Shown: positions 17,779 through 27,499, counted from the stretch's first letter. The stretch is 64,000 nt of DNA from Rikenellaceae bacterium (GCA_015060015.1 SUZG01000010.1:1-64000); one strand, 5' to 3'. The notes: generated by a model not told the origin, from the sequence alone. Numbers and translations are program-made.

Positions 17779-20394
17779 CTAAAAATACTTCTTTGCAGCC
17801 ATCTGCTCCAACGCAGCAAAGTCGATATCGGGAGCAACGCCTGTCGGCTTGCGTGTGAAACGAGCCTGAAGAGATGTTCTCTGATCTATGTAGCCGGGGC
17901 TACGGAGATATAGACAACCATTCTCATCCAAGCCACCGCACAAATCGCGACGAATCCAGTATTGAGCTACTTTATCACCATAGAAACGGGCCGTCAAGCA
18001 CTCGTGCCACTCGCCATTGCTATATGCCCACGTTGCGGGATATTTGACAGTACGAGGAATCCAGCCCAACTCGGGATTATAATTCTCGTTAAAAGCACAA
18101 GTCTTTTCAACATATTTCGTTACTCCATCACGACGCATTTCGGCGATAAACATCCAGCCCTCATCGCCACGGAAATAACCGGTATAGATACTTGCTCCGG
18201 TAGCCTTACCATCAACAATTTCAGGGCGTACTCGGGCAAGAAAGGCATAAGTGCGATTTGTTTGCCAATTGTAACGCATTGAACTCTGCTGACCACAACC
18301 CTCGTGAGTATAGCGTTCTGAAGTAACAGTAGAATTTCTATTCACAAGCGTAGTAAATTTACCATTAGCAGTGTCACCATCCCATACCGAGAACAATAAG
18401 CATCGCTTATCAGCCGAAGCCTGCGGTTGAAGACCCATATAGAATAGATCTCCTTGTAGTGCGACATAATATGTTCCCTGAATATCATTTCCTTCGGGTA
18501 CACATATCTCGCTATAAAAATATTCCGCATCAGCAGGAACATCCTCCCACCAGAAAGAAGAAGTGGGACCACGACGTATAAAATGGGGTTCATAGATATT
18601 CCGATCTTCTTCATCCGCAAATATTACCTCATTATATGTGTCACCCTTCTCTCGTGCATAGTTAATGGCCTTGTTACCGACTCTGAATGCCTTGATATTG
18701 GGATAGCAGTCAGCAGTTGTGCTTACGGGGCGTACATTCACACGCACGTAACCCGACTGTGCAATATCATAATATCCGACAACATAGGTCTTCTCCTCGC
18801 CGGAAGCGGCCACCTCCACGCGATTGCTCTTGCCGCCAACCTCAATATCGAGAACAGCATCTCCTGCCGAAGATGAAACAACCAGCTCCATATCCAGACG
18901 ACCCGTTCCCGGTGCGTAGAAGAACATCGACAGCTGGTGAGGATCACTCTCCACAAAGCTCTTCTTCCAGCCATTGACAATCATCTCAGAGTCATCATCC
19001 CTCCGAGAATCATTGCGGATAATACTGCCCGCACATGCAGGAACACTCTTTGAGTTGGGATTCAGCGGTGTGACATAGGTGTTGGATCTCAAAGGAATAG
19101 TGAGTGTGCAGACTCCGTCCTCGGTAGGCTCCGGCATATCGGTCGGCTCACCGAGAGGATACTCGAAATCCTCTCTCTCGTACTCCTCAACCTCAATACT
19201 AAACTCAACGGGCATCAATACAGGCTCGCCCGGCTTAACATCGTCGGTAGGAGGAATGAAACCACCACCCTCGCCAAAGACAAATGTGATGACATAACGC
19301 TTACCCTCCTCCAATGTAGTGGTTTTATCAGAGAACTTGAAAGGAACGGCAACCCAATCTGTGCCGGCATCAGCACCTGCCTGACCCTCCGGCATACGGG
19401 GCCAGACACAAGACTGATTATGCATCATCTTGGCTTTGATAAGGAAGTATGCACCACCATTCTCGTTGGTTATATCGTTCTCGCAATCCCACGGAATAAC
19501 CGTCTGCGGAACAACATTCACATAACCATCCTCGGCGTAAGTAGCACCCGTAATATCGGTAACCTGCGACGCACCCATAACATCGGTGTAGGGGATAAGA
19601 GTGCCATCTCCCGGCAACTCAATCCAATTGTCGCTGGTTGCATTGATATCAACGCCATAGGTTACAGGCGAAGGGGTATAGGTTGTGCCTCGCACGGTGA
19701 AGGCCTGACCGACACTCCACTGACCGCGAGCCGAAGCATTATCCTTTGATGTTGTCTCAACGGGAAGAGCATAGAAACCACCATTTACGAGGTTTACAAT
19801 CCTCATATCCTCGACGTAGACCTTCAAGCCCGGATTTGTGTTCCTGAACTGGAACACCAGCTGCGACATCATATGGCGAAGGAACATCTGCACGGGAGTA
19901 TCCTTCTTCTTCTCGCCCATATTCACTGCGTACGTATGGTCTGAAACACCCTTGAACTCGCCATCGCCGTCGTTATCGAGGTGAATGAAGTTCATCATAC
20001 CACTCTTCTTGCCGGTGTTGGTCTTGTTTCGTTTGGTATCAACACCCACCGAGCCTGCCCAATGGCCATTGTTGTAAGAAGGAGCACCGATAGCATAGAA
20101 ATCCACCTCTCCCGAATTAGGCCAATACTGCACAGGATTATATATCCATTTGATAGTGCCTTCTTCGTCTGTGCTGGGCGTAAGATGCACGTTATACATA
20201 AACGTATCCTCGTCGTTATGGTTAGCGAAAATCTGAACCATTTGCAGATTCTCAGTCGTAATAGTTGCACGAGTTCCACGACCAATAGATGTTGTAAAAC
20301 CGATTACATCGGATTTTGCCACATCCACCGCTTCATCCTTCGCACAAGAGATCAGGGCAAAGGCTGCAAGTGCCACAACAAATAATTTTTTCAT
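17779..20394 (-). CDS. fimbrillin-like lipoprotein fused to DUF5077 and DUF3472
   Basis: Predicted cell-surface lipoprotein: MKKLFVVALAAFALISC is a lipoprotein signal with the lipobox cysteine at residue 17. About residues 25-400 resemble the fimbrillin family (RATITTEN start, VDFYAIGAP strand, MMSQLVFQF); about 430-575 look like a DUF5077 carbohydrate-binding-type beta domain; about 600-820 have the DUF3472 pattern (SFWWEDVP, YFYSEICVPEGND, CLLFSVWDGD). 871 residues in all. I chose ATG 20394; an in-frame TTG two codons earlier is less likely. It follows an MFS sugar transporter, hinting at glycan binding or use. Domain calls are by eye; the fusion itself is unusual. Confidence 0.8.
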   Translation of the reverse strand: MKKLFVVALAAFALISCAKDEAVDVAKSDVIGFTTSIGRGTRATITTENLQMVQIFANHNDEDTFMYNVHLTPSTDEEGTIKWIYNPVQYWPNSGEVDFYAIGAPSYNNGHWAGSVGVDTKRNKTNTGKKSGMMNFIHLDNDGDGEFKGVSDHTYAVNMGEKKKDTPVQMFLRHMMSQLVFQFRNTNPGLKVYVEDMRIVNLVNGGFYALPVETTSKDNASARGQWSVGQAFTVRGTTYTPSPVTYGVDINATSDNWIELPGDGTLIPYTDVMGASQVTDITGATYAEDGYVNVVPQTVIPWDCENDITNENGGAYFLIKAKMMHNQSCVWPRMPEGQAGADAGTDWVAVPFKFSDKTTTLEEGKRYVITFVFGEGGGFIPPTDDVKPGEPVLMPVEFSIEVEEYEREDFEYPLGEPTDMPEPTEDGVCTLTIPLRSNTYVTPLNPNSKSVPACAGSIIRNDSRRDDDSEMIVNGWKKSFVESDPHQLSMFFYAPGTGRLDMELVVSSSAGDAVLDIEVGGKSNRVEVAASGEEKTYVVGYYDIAQSGYVRVNVRPVSTTADCYPNIKAFRVGNKAINYAREKGDTYNEVIFADEEDRNIYEPHFIRRGPTSSFWWEDVPADAEYFYSEICVPEGNDIQGTYYVALQGDLFYMGLQPQASADKRCLLFSVWDGDTANGKFTTLVNRNSTVTSERYTHEGCGQQSSMRYNWQTNRTYAFLARVRPEIVDGKATGASIYTGYFRGDEGWMFIAEMRRDGVTKYVEKTCAFNENYNPELGWIPRTVKYPATWAYSNGEWHECLTARFYGDKVAQYWIRRDLCGGLDENGCLYLRSPGYIDQRTSLQARFTRKPTGVAPDIDFAALEQMAAKKYF

Positions 20395-20430
20395 CGTCAA
20401 TTTGTTTAGCGAGTCTGTTAATATTCAAAG

Positions 20431-20459
20431 AAGGCCACTCTTTGAAGAGAAGTGGCCTT
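20431..20459 (-). terminator. hairpin between MFS gene and lipoprotein gene
   Basis: AAGGCCACT and AGTGGCCTT form a 9-bp stem with an 11-base loop in the 87-base gap. On the minus strand only a short T stretch follows (CTTTGAATATT), so it may be a weak terminator or an mRNA-end hairpin that lowers expression of the lipoprotein relative to the transporter. Confidence 0.5.
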
Positions 20460-20481
20460 CAAAATTCTATCTATCAGATGA

Positions 20482-21777
20482 TTACTCCACAGGGATATCC
20501 TTATTCACGTTCTTGGCACCAGCCAAAGCGTAGAACAACAGATAAGCCAAGCCGGCAACGATCAACCAGTAGCTTACGAGGTAGTTTCCACCTGTAATAT
20601 CAACGATCCAGTTCTGTACGAATGGAAGAATACCACCACCGCAAACCAATGCCATGAAGATACCTGAAGCCTTCTCGGTGTACTTACCCAAGCCCTCAAC
20701 TGCAAGGTTGAAGATACCACCCCACATTACTGATGTGCAAAGACCACACAATACCAACAATGCAGCATTGATGGGCACCTGTGCGATACCGAAGCCCTCT
20801 GTACCCTTGAATACAGGAAGACCTACAACATTACCAGGATTGAGGAAGATTGCACCCAGAACAAGGCCCAAACCAACGATTGACACTACTGACAACATGC
20901 TCTTCGCTGATACCTTTGCACCCAAAGCAGCACCTGCCAAACGACCAACGAGCATCAGGAACCAGTATGTAGCGGTAACTGTTCCTGCGATAGCCTCGGC
21001 ACCCTCAGCAACGGTCAAACCACCATTCTGCAACCACTTCTGCAATACGTTAGGAATACCTACCTCAACACCTACATAGATAAAGATACCGATAGCACCC
21101 AATACAAAGTGACGGAATGACATAGGACCGAACTGTGACTTCTCGCCTGTCTTCAACGCTGCGGGAGCATTCTCAGGAATCTTGGTCAATGAGATAACGA
21201 TAAACGCCAAAGCGAAGATACCCAATGCAAGATACATCAAGGGGAATACGTCGCTGATAACGGCGTTCTTGATACCGTTAGGAATCAACACACCTGTAAG
21301 GAAGATACAAGCAGTACCCATCAATGAGTTGAATGAGCCACCAACCTGAATGAGCTGGTTACCTGTGTTACCACCGCCACCGAGCTTGTTAAGCATAGGA
21401 TTAACGACGATGTTAAGCATACACATTGAGAAACCTGCCACGAATGCACCGAGCAAATATACACCAAATGCAGTCATACCCATAAGCAAACCAGAGATAG
21501 TCTGGATACCTACGCCAACGAAACCAACGGTAACAGCTACCAAAGCGGTCTTCTTGTAACCGTACTTCTGCAACATATTACCAGCAGGAATACCCATAAA
21601 GGCGTAAGCGATGAAGTTCATCAATACACCAAGTGTACCCATCCAGTTGGGAACTGTGAACTGGTTCTTCAAGATATCACCCATGGGTGATGCCAAATTG
21701 GTCACAAATGAGATCATACCGAAAAGCAGGATCATCACGATAATGGCCAATACATTACTGTTTTGTTTCTTTTCCAT
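20482..21777 (-). CDS. MFS sugar:proton symporter (FucP/GluP type)
   Basis: Inner-membrane transporter of the fucose/glucose:H+ symporter branch of the major facilitator superfamily. About 12 hydrophobic segments; the N-terminal half has FVTNLASPMGDILK and the MGIPAGNMLQKYGYKK loop, which is the MFS motif between helices 2 and 3. 431 residues fits. The next gene is a surface lipoprotein with a carbohydrate-type domain. Substrate cannot be told from sequence. Confidence 0.88.
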   Translation of the reverse strand: MEKKQNSNVLAIIVMILLFGMISFVTNLASPMGDILKNQFTVPNWMGTLGVLMNFIAYAFMGIPAGNMLQKYGYKKTALVAVTVGFVGVGIQTISGLLMGMTAFGVYLLGAFVAGFSMCMLNIVVNPMLNKLGGGGNTGNQLIQVGGSFNSLMGTACIFLTGVLIPNGIKNAVISDVFPLMYLALGIFALAFIVISLTKIPENAPAALKTGEKSQFGPMSFRHFVLGAIGIFIYVGVEVGIPNVLQKWLQNGGLTVAEGAEAIAGTVTATYWFLMLVGRLAGAALGAKVSAKSMLSVVSIVGLGLVLGAIFLNPGNVVGLPVFKGTEGFGIAQVPINAALLVLCGLCTSVMWGGIFNLAVEGLGKYTEKASGIFMALVCGGGILPFVQNWIVDITGGNYLVSYWLIVAGLAYLLFYALAGAKNVNKDIPVE

Positions 21778-21902
21778 AAAATTAGATCGGTTAAAAAATT
21801 AAGTTATTGTTTACTGTGTTTGTTCTCTATATTATTCTCGTTTTTCTGTTTACTCTCTTATCTCGCCAATGTTTACACCCTTATCACACCAAGCCGCTGC
21901 GT

Positions 21903-21938
21903 CAAATTTTGAATTTTGAATTTTGAATTATGAATTTT
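21903..21938 (-). repeat. heptamer tandem repeat after the polyprenyl synthetase stop
   Basis: On the minus strand, immediately after the TAA stop of the polyprenyl synthetase gene, come about five 7-base units: ATTCATA, three ATTCAAA, then a diverged ATTTGAC. The same unit occurs again after comM at 45729-45818, in the same orientation relative to its upstream gene. Confidence 0.85.
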
Positions 21939-22947
21939 ATCTATCCCTCTCGGCCACATAGGCACACAGATTGACCAACGCCGTGCGGTATGGCGACTCG
22001 TCATACGAGGCCAGAATAGCTGTTGCTCTGTCGATGTAAGTCTGCATCGTGCGGGCTGCCATCGTAAGACCTCCCGTAGCCTCCACAACGCCTTGCAGAA
22101 AATCTACCGCCGCATCATCGGTTGCACACTGCGACAACTTATCCATAATTTGCAGCCGTTCCACCGGAGTACACCTCTCCAACACTTCGATAAGCGGCAA
22201 GGTGATTTTTCCCTCACGCAAATCGTTATTCGTCGGCTTGCCCGTATGTGCCGAACGGCTGTAATCCAATATATCGTCCTGTATCTGGAACGCCATACCC
22301 AACGCCTCGCCAAAACGACGCATCTGCTCCACATCCTTACGCGATGCATTTGCCGATACGGCTCCTGCCGATGCCGAGATGCTGATAAGACTGGCCGTCT
22401 TTTTGTATATGATTTCGAGGTAATCGCTGCGTGTGGTGCTCTTCTCGTGTGTATGCTGGCTCTGCAAAATCTCACCCTCACAGAGGGTAGCCACCGAGCC
22501 TATGATGTGCGACACAAGGTCATACTGGGCACTGTGCATACCGGCACTCATTGTCCGGGCGAGAATATAATCGCCCAGCACCACTGCGTTACGCGACTGC
22601 CACAGAGCATTGGCCGAAGGACGACCACGACGCGTATCGGCTCCGTCTATCACATCATCGTGAATAAGCGACGCCGTATGGAGCATCTCAACGAGCATTG
22701 CCGCAAGGTAGGTGCGTTTAGAGCAGTTGCGTTCGCCCTCAACCCACTCGCGGGTATTGACAGCCGAAGTGAGAGCCGATGTAAGCATAACAATAATGGG
22801 ACGCACACCCTTGCCTCGCGATGAGAGAACGTGTGTGAGCATATCCGACAGGAGCTTACCCTCCGAAGCAAACTGACCTTTGAGAAACTCGTCAAACGCT
22901 TCAAGGTCGGCCTTTATCGGGGTGCGAATAGTCTCTATACTTATCAT
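21937..22947 (-). CDS. polyprenyl diphosphate synthase
   Basis: Trans-prenyltransferase that condenses isopentenyl diphosphate onto an allylic diphosphate to make a long-chain quinone side chain. The first aspartate-rich motif is DDVID within LIHDDVIDGADTRRGRPS (about residue 93) and the second is QDDILDY (about 220); GKGVRP near residue 48 is the substrate-binding segment. 336 residues fits octaprenyl/heptaprenyl (menaquinone) synthases, but chain length cannot be read from sequence. Monocistronic, with a TATATTTG core upstream. Confidence 0.92.
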   Translation of the reverse strand: MISIETIRTPIKADLEAFDEFLKGQFASEGKLLSDMLTHVLSSRGKGVRPIIVMLTSALTSAVNTREWVEGERNCSKRTYLAAMLVEMLHTASLIHDDVIDGADTRRGRPSANALWQSRNAVVLGDYILARTMSAGMHSAQYDLVSHIIGSVATLCEGEILQSQHTHEKSTTRSDYLEIIYKKTASLISISASAGAVSANASRKDVEQMRRFGEALGMAFQIQDDILDYSRSAHTGKPTNNDLREGKITLPLIEVLERCTPVERLQIMDKLSQCATDDAAVDFLQGVVEATGGLTMAARTMQTYIDRATAILASYDESPYRTALVNLCAYVAERDR

Positions 22948-22977
22948 TTTGTTCTGCTTACAATCTCTTTAACTTTG

Positions 22978-22985
22978 CAAATATA
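22978..22985 (-). promoter_or_regulatory. promoter core for the polyprenyl synthetase
   Basis: TATATTTG on the minus strand, about 30 bases before the ATG; fits TAnnTTTG. No clear TTTG at -33. Confidence 0.6.
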
Positions 22986-23028
22986 GTAATTTTTCGCAAT
23001 TACGCACCGAAAAAAGGAATGTTTTTCG

Positions 23029-23036
23029 TAACTTTG
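23029..23036 (+). promoter_or_regulatory. promoter core for the yfhO-ftsX operon
   Basis: TAACTTTG, fitting TAnnTTTG, 21 bases before the yfhO ATG. It lies back to back with the polyprenyl synthetase promoter, 43 bases away. -33 element not evident. Confidence 0.6.
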
Positions 23037-23057
23037 ACGCACTAACTGATTAGTAAA

Positions 23058-25535
23058 ATGACTCGTAACAACAGAAAAATTCATCCTGCGGTAACTGCCG
23101 CGGGCATCATAGTCCTCTTTTTTATCATCGCCGTTGCATATTTTGCCCCACAATTTTCGGGCAAAACACTTCAACAACACGACATTGTGCAGTATGAAGG
23201 AATGTGCAAAGATATCCTCGAAAACCGTGAGGCCACGGGCGAAGATGCACAGTGGACAGGTCGTATGTTCGGCGGTATGCCGGCCTACCTGATTAATGTG
23301 AAGTATCCGGCACAGATTGTCAAGGGCACGATAGGCAAACTGACAAACATTATGGATACGCCGGCGTCGTTCCTCTTCTTTGCCATGACGGCAATGTGGG
23401 TGGCGATGCTTATCTTCGGAATAAACCCCTGGATAGGTCTTATTGCGGCGTTGGCATACGGACTATCGACCTATTTTCTGCTTATCATCGGTGCGGGACA
23501 CGTTACCAAGATGTGGGCGTTGGTATATGCTCCGCTTATGATGGCGGGAGCATACTACACGCTACGCCGAAACATGTGGGCAGGAGCTGCCCTGACGGCA
23601 CTTTTTACCTCGTTGGAGATTGGTGCAAACCATCCGCAGATAACATACTACTTCGCAATCGCTATGGCTGCAATGTGGGTCAGCGAGGGCATCTACTCAA
23701 TCAGGGAACGTCGCAAGCGGGACTTTGCAAAACGCACGCTTCTACTTGTGGCTGCCGGTGTGGTAGCACTGGGTTCAAACTTCTCGCCGCTATGGTACAC
23801 TATGCAACACCAGAAGGAGACCACTCGCGGAGGCTCGGAACTGGTAGCCGAAGATGCTTCAAGCGGACAGGAGGGTCTTGATTTGGAGTATGCCACAGCA
23901 TGGAGCTACGGTCGTGGCGAGAGCTTCAATATGCTTGTTCCCGACTTTATGGGCGGAGCATCAACCGACTCGTTTGAAAAGGATGGCAAGGTGGCCGAAA
24001 CGCTTGGTCAGTACGGACTGGAGCAGATGGCACAATACATACCCCGCTATCGTGGCGACCAGCCTTATACGGCAGGCCCCACATATCTCGGTGCAGCGGC
24101 TATATTCCTCGCACTGCTCGGAATGTTCCTTCTGCCGGCTCGCGAGAAGTGGTGGATTCTGGCAGCGACAATCATCACACTGCTTATGTCGTGGGGTAAT
24201 AATCTTATGTGGCTTACGGAGTTGCTGTTCAACACTCTGCCGATGTATAACAAATTCCGCACGCTGTCGATGGCATTGGTTGTGGTTGAATGGACCGTAC
24301 CTCTGCTGGCGGCTCTGGCCATCGCGAAGGTCGTTGCCGAGAAGAAGGATTCCGACTCCCTGCGTAAGGCTCTTGTCTGGGCCACAAGCATCACTTGCGG
24401 CGTGTTATTGGTGATGATTATCGGTGGCCGTTCACTCGGCGACTTCGGAATGCAGCAGAGTGGCGAGATGCTGGAAGGCGAGTTTTACAATATGCTCAAA
24501 CAGCAGAATGCCGAGCAATATATCCGTCAGGGCCTTCACGAGCAGATTGCGTGGGAGACCGCTTCGGCCATAGCAGACGAGAGAGCCGAGGTTATGCGTC
24601 AGGATGCGTGGCGTTCGTTGCTCTTTGTGCTGCTGGCGGCGGGTGCTGTATGGTTGTACTCTCGTCGCAAGGTAATCACTCGCACGTCGGTTTTGTGTAT
24701 TGTTTTAGCCGTCATCGTGGGAGCCGACCTTGTGAATGTTGATACCCGCTACCTCAACTACAAGAGTTTCGTGGAGCAGCATACAGCCAAAGTACACCCT
24801 ACCGAGGCCGACAGACTGATTATGCAGGACAAAGACCCAGCTTACAGGGTTTTGAATCTTACCGTATCGCCGTTCAATGACGCTACAACATCATATTTCC
24901 ATCGTTCTGTGGGTGGTTATCACGGTGCGAAGCTATCACGTTATCAGGATGTTATAGACCACTACCTGAATAAGATGGATGAGGGTGTGATGGATATGCT
25001 CAATGTGCGTTACCTCATCACATCACCAAAGGCCGACGGCGTAGTGGAACGCCCCACAGCCAATGGTGCTGCGTGGTTTGTGCGATTTGTGCATCCCGCA
25101 TCGTCGGCTCACGAGGAGATTGCCCTAATTGGCGAGATTGACACCAAGCAGGAGGCTGTGATAGGCGATATCGAGCTACCCAACTACCACTTCGCCGAGG
25201 GCGTGATAGAGCTGACCGAGTATCGCCCCAACTATCTGCGATATGAGTACTCGGCCGAGGGCGATGCCTTTGCTGTATTCTCGGAGATTTACACCAAGGA
25301 GGGCTGGCGAGCATTTGTCGATGGCGAGGAGATTACACCTATGCGTGCTGACTACATCCTGCGAGCCTTGCCGCTACCTGCCGGCGAGCACATCGTGGAG
25401 TGGCGTTACCGAGCTCCGAAGTGGGCGTTGATTGAGGGAGTAACTCTGGTCTTTTCGATTATCGTTCTGGCCGCCGTAATATTAACTTTGATACACTTTA
25501 TCCGCAATGAAAGACGACAAAAGATTAAAGCGTAA
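23058..25535 (+). CDS. YfhO-family polytopic membrane protein
   Basis: Large inner-membrane protein (825 residues) with a first membrane helix at about residues 12-32 and some dozen hydrophobic segments over the first 550 residues, a GT-C-like layout, followed by a soluble C-terminal domain (about 570-790) and a last helix near the end. The YfhO family is linked in Firmicutes to glycosylation of lipoteichoic acid; the role in Bacteroidota is not established. Motifs: GRMFGGMPAYL and NKFRTLSMALVV. The end overlaps the ftsX start by 29 bases, so the genes are coupled. Confidence 0.88.
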   Translation: MTRNNRKIHPAVTAAGIIVLFFIIAVAYFAPQFSGKTLQQHDIVQYEGMCKDILENREATGEDAQWTGRMFGGMPAYLINVKYPAQIVKGTIGKLTNIMDTPASFLFFAMTAMWVAMLIFGINPWIGLIAALAYGLSTYFLLIIGAGHVTKMWALVYAPLMMAGAYYTLRRNMWAGAALTALFTSLEIGANHPQITYYFAIAMAAMWVSEGIYSIRERRKRDFAKRTLLLVAAGVVALGSNFSPLWYTMQHQKETTRGGSELVAEDASSGQEGLDLEYATAWSYGRGESFNMLVPDFMGGASTDSFEKDGKVAETLGQYGLEQMAQYIPRYRGDQPYTAGPTYLGAAAIFLALLGMFLLPAREKWWILAATIITLLMSWGNNLMWLTELLFNTLPMYNKFRTLSMALVVVEWTVPLLAALAIAKVVAEKKDSDSLRKALVWATSITCGVLLVMIIGGRSLGDFGMQQSGEMLEGEFYNMLKQQNAEQYIRQGLHEQIAWETASAIADERAEVMRQDAWRSLLFVLLAAGAVWLYSRRKVITRTSVLCIVLAVIVGADLVNVDTRYLNYKSFVEQHTAKVHPTEADRLIMQDKDPAYRVLNLTVSPFNDATTSYFHRSVGGYHGAKLSRYQDVIDHYLNKMDEGVMDMLNVRYLITSPKADGVVERPTANGAAWFVRFVHPASSAHEEIALIGEIDTKQEAVIGDIELPNYHFAEGVIELTEYRPNYLRYEYSAEGDAFAVFSEIYTKEGWRAFVDGEEITPMRADYILRALPLPAGEHIVEWRYRAPKWALIEGVTLVFSIIVLAAVILTLIHFIRNERRQKIKA

Positions 25536-26382
25536 AGTACGCCGTTCATATATCGTATCGACAATCAGCATCTCGCTGGTATTGTTTCTGTTAGGCTCGG
25601 TGGGTTACCTGCTCGGCACAGCTCTCGGCACAGCCCACACCCTGCGAAAAAGCATCACTCTGTCGGTTGAGCTGGACAACTCGCTTGGCGACGAGCAGAA
25701 GGGCCGATTGGAGGCCGATATAAAGGCTTTGGAGGGTGTGTCACAGGTGACTTATTCGGACCGTAGCGAGAAACTTGACGATGTCGAGTTCCGTCGTATG
25801 TTCGCCGCCGAGATTGAGGAAATTTTGGAGGATAACCCGTTGCGAAACAGCTTTGAGGTGGCTATCGTGTCGGGCGACAGAGAGGTGATGGATGCTCTTG
25901 TTGACAGGCTCTCGGCAATGGAGGGCGTGGTATATGTGGCCTACCCCGCAGCGACGATAGAACGCCTGCACTCGGCCATAACGAAGATTACAATCGTATT
26001 GATTGCCTTCGGCGGTGCGTTGCTTATCATATCACTCATACTGCTCAACAACACCATTCGTCTGGCCATATATTCACGCCGTTACCTTATCAACACATTC
26101 AAGATGGTGGGTGCGACAAAGTGGTATATTATGCGACCTCTGCTGGGTACGGCTGCCAAGCAGGGTTTGTGGGCAGGTATTATGGCAAGTCTGCTCTTTG
26201 GCGGGGCTGTGTTTGCTTTGAGTGGTGCTATGCCGGAGATTATGTCGGTATCGGAATTGACAAAAATAGGCATAATTGTAGGCGGAATGATAGCCATAGG
26301 TTTGATAATCTCACTTCTATTTACGACCTTTGCAGTCAATAAGTTCGTGAATATGAACTCCAACAAAATACATTTGTACTAA
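25507..26382 (+). CDS. ftsX: cell division protein FtsX
   Basis: FtsX is the membrane part of the FtsEX ABC-like complex that controls septal peptidoglycan hydrolases. Here a short cytoplasmic basic N-terminus leads to a membrane helix (about 17-37), an extracytoplasmic domain (SITLSVELDNSL to AATIERL, about 45-155), then three helices in the FtsX permease domain. 291 residues fits. FtsE is not next to it, which is usual in this phylum. It overlaps yfhO and lies 3 bases before the DUF3098 gene. Confidence 0.93.
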   Translation: MKDDKRLKRKVRRSYIVSTISISLVLFLLGSVGYLLGTALGTAHTLRKSITLSVELDNSLGDEQKGRLEADIKALEGVSQVTYSDRSEKLDDVEFRRMFAAEIEEILEDNPLRNSFEVAIVSGDREVMDALVDRLSAMEGVVYVAYPAATIERLHSAITKITIVLIAFGGALLIISLILLNNTIRLAIYSRRYLINTFKMVGATKWYIMRPLLGTAAKQGLWAGIMASLLFGGAVFALSGAMPEIMSVSELTKIGIIVGGMIAIGLIISLLFTTFAVNKFVNMNSNKIHLY

Positions 26383-26385
26383 AAT

Positions 26386-26658
26386 ATGAAAAAACTGATT
26401 GAAAAAATAAAGGCCAGCTTCAACGCCGCCACCGACAAACACGACGAGGAGATGCCCCTCACACTGAAAAACTACATCTTGCTGGCCATAGGTCTGGTTA
26501 TCATCATCGTAGGTATGGCCCTGATGTGTGGCGGAGGCAGCGACAACCCTGAAGTATTCAACTACGAGATGTTCTCGTGGCGACGCATCACCCTGGCTCC
26601 AATACTCATCGTCGGAGGCTTTGTGTTTGAGATTTATGCTCTGATGAAGCGTTTTTAA
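26386..26658 (+). CDS. DUF3098 small membrane protein
   Basis: A 90-residue protein with two membrane helices (about 32-50 and 70-86) separated by a short loop carrying NYEMFSWRRITLAPI; this is the DUF3098 pattern. Function unknown. The ftsX-DUF3098-uppP-truB-queA order is a recurring Bacteroidota cluster, so a role in envelope growth is suggested by context only. The gene end, with its RF-stop codons, is duplicated immediately downstream (26650-26684). Confidence 0.88.
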   Translation: MKKLIEKIKASFNAATDKHDEEMPLTLKNYILLAIGLVIIIVGMALMCGGGSDNPEVFNYEMFSWRRITLAPILIVGGFVFEIYALMKRF

Positions 26659-26684
26659 TTGAAAATCGGTTTTAATTAAGAAAT
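26650..26684 (+). repeat. duplicated gene end (two 17/18-bp units)
   Basis: CGTTTTTAATTGAAAAT (26650-26666) is followed by CGGTTTTAATTAAGAAAT (26667-26684). The first unit contains the last two codons and stop of the DUF3098 gene (Arg-Phe-stop); the second unit again reads Arg-Phe-stop, but in another frame. Confidence 0.75.
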
Positions 26685-26693
26685 CAACTACGG

Positions 26694-27488
26694 ATGTCAA
26701 TAATTGAAGCTATTATTCTCGGTATAGTGCAAGGCCTTACCGAGTTTCTGCCCGTATCGAGCAGCGGCCACCTGCAATTGGCGAAGGCCTTGCTGGGTGT
26801 GGAGATTGAAGAAAATCTGCTCTTCGACTGCACACTGCACGCCGCTACGGTACTCAGCACAATAGTTATCCTGTGGCCCGAAATCAAGCGTCTGGTTATG
26901 GGTCTTTTCTCGCGTACGTTCAACGACGAGCAGGCATACATCATAAAGCTGATTATCTCGATGATTCCCATCGCCATAGTGGGTTTCACGCTGAAAGATT
27001 ATCTCAATGCAATGCTCTCATCGCCCTATATCCTCACGATTGTAGGTGCAATGCTGCTCTTGACGGCCGTATTGCTCACCTTTGCTTATTACGCACGCCC
27101 ACGCAACAAGGCGACTATATCGTATCGTGATGCAACGATTATAGGTGTGGCACAAGCCGTTGCCGCAATGCCCGGATTGTCGCGTTCAGGCTCTACCATA
27201 GCTACGGGTATCATCCTCGGCAACGAAAAGAGCCAGGTGGCACAGTTCTCGTTTCTGATGGTTCTGGCACCTATCCTCGGCGAGATGCTGCTCAACATAG
27301 CAAAGGGCGAGGTGGTCTTTTCTTCGATAGGTACAGCACCCCTGCTGGTAGGTTTCATAGCATCGTTTGTGGTGGGTTGTCTGGCCTGTAAGTTTATGCT
27401 GGGCATCGTGCGTCGCGGAAAGCTCGTATGGTTTGCCGTATATTGTGCCATAGTGGGAGTAATCTCCATAATTTGTAATTTCATCTAA
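26694..27488 (+). CDS. uppP: undecaprenyl-diphosphatase (BacA family)
   Basis: Recycles undecaprenyl pyrophosphate to the monophosphate carrier used for peptidoglycan and other cell-wall polymers; overexpression gives bacitracin resistance in other bacteria. The conserved segments are GLTEFLPVSSSGHLQLAK (about 15-32), with the catalytic glutamate and serines, and GLSRSGSTIATGI (about 160-172). Eight or so membrane helices, 264 residues. The start follows the DUF3098 gene by 35 bases, most of which is the duplicated gene end. Confidence 0.96.
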   Translation: MSIIEAIILGIVQGLTEFLPVSSSGHLQLAKALLGVEIEENLLFDCTLHAATVLSTIVILWPEIKRLVMGLFSRTFNDEQAYIIKLIISMIPIAIVGFTLKDYLNAMLSSPYILTIVGAMLLLTAVLLTFAYYARPRNKATISYRDATIIGVAQAVAAMPGLSRSGSTIATGIILGNEKSQVAQFSFLMVLAPILGEMLLNIAKGEVVFSSIGTAPLLVGFIASFVVGCLACKFMLGIVRRGKLVWFAVYCAIVGVISIICNFI

Positions 27489-27499
27489 CCGATAAATAA

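Noticed and set aside
22093..22824. 243-codon open frame on the plus strand
   Set aside because: Opposite the polyprenyl synthetase, whose motifs are exact; no promoter or start context.
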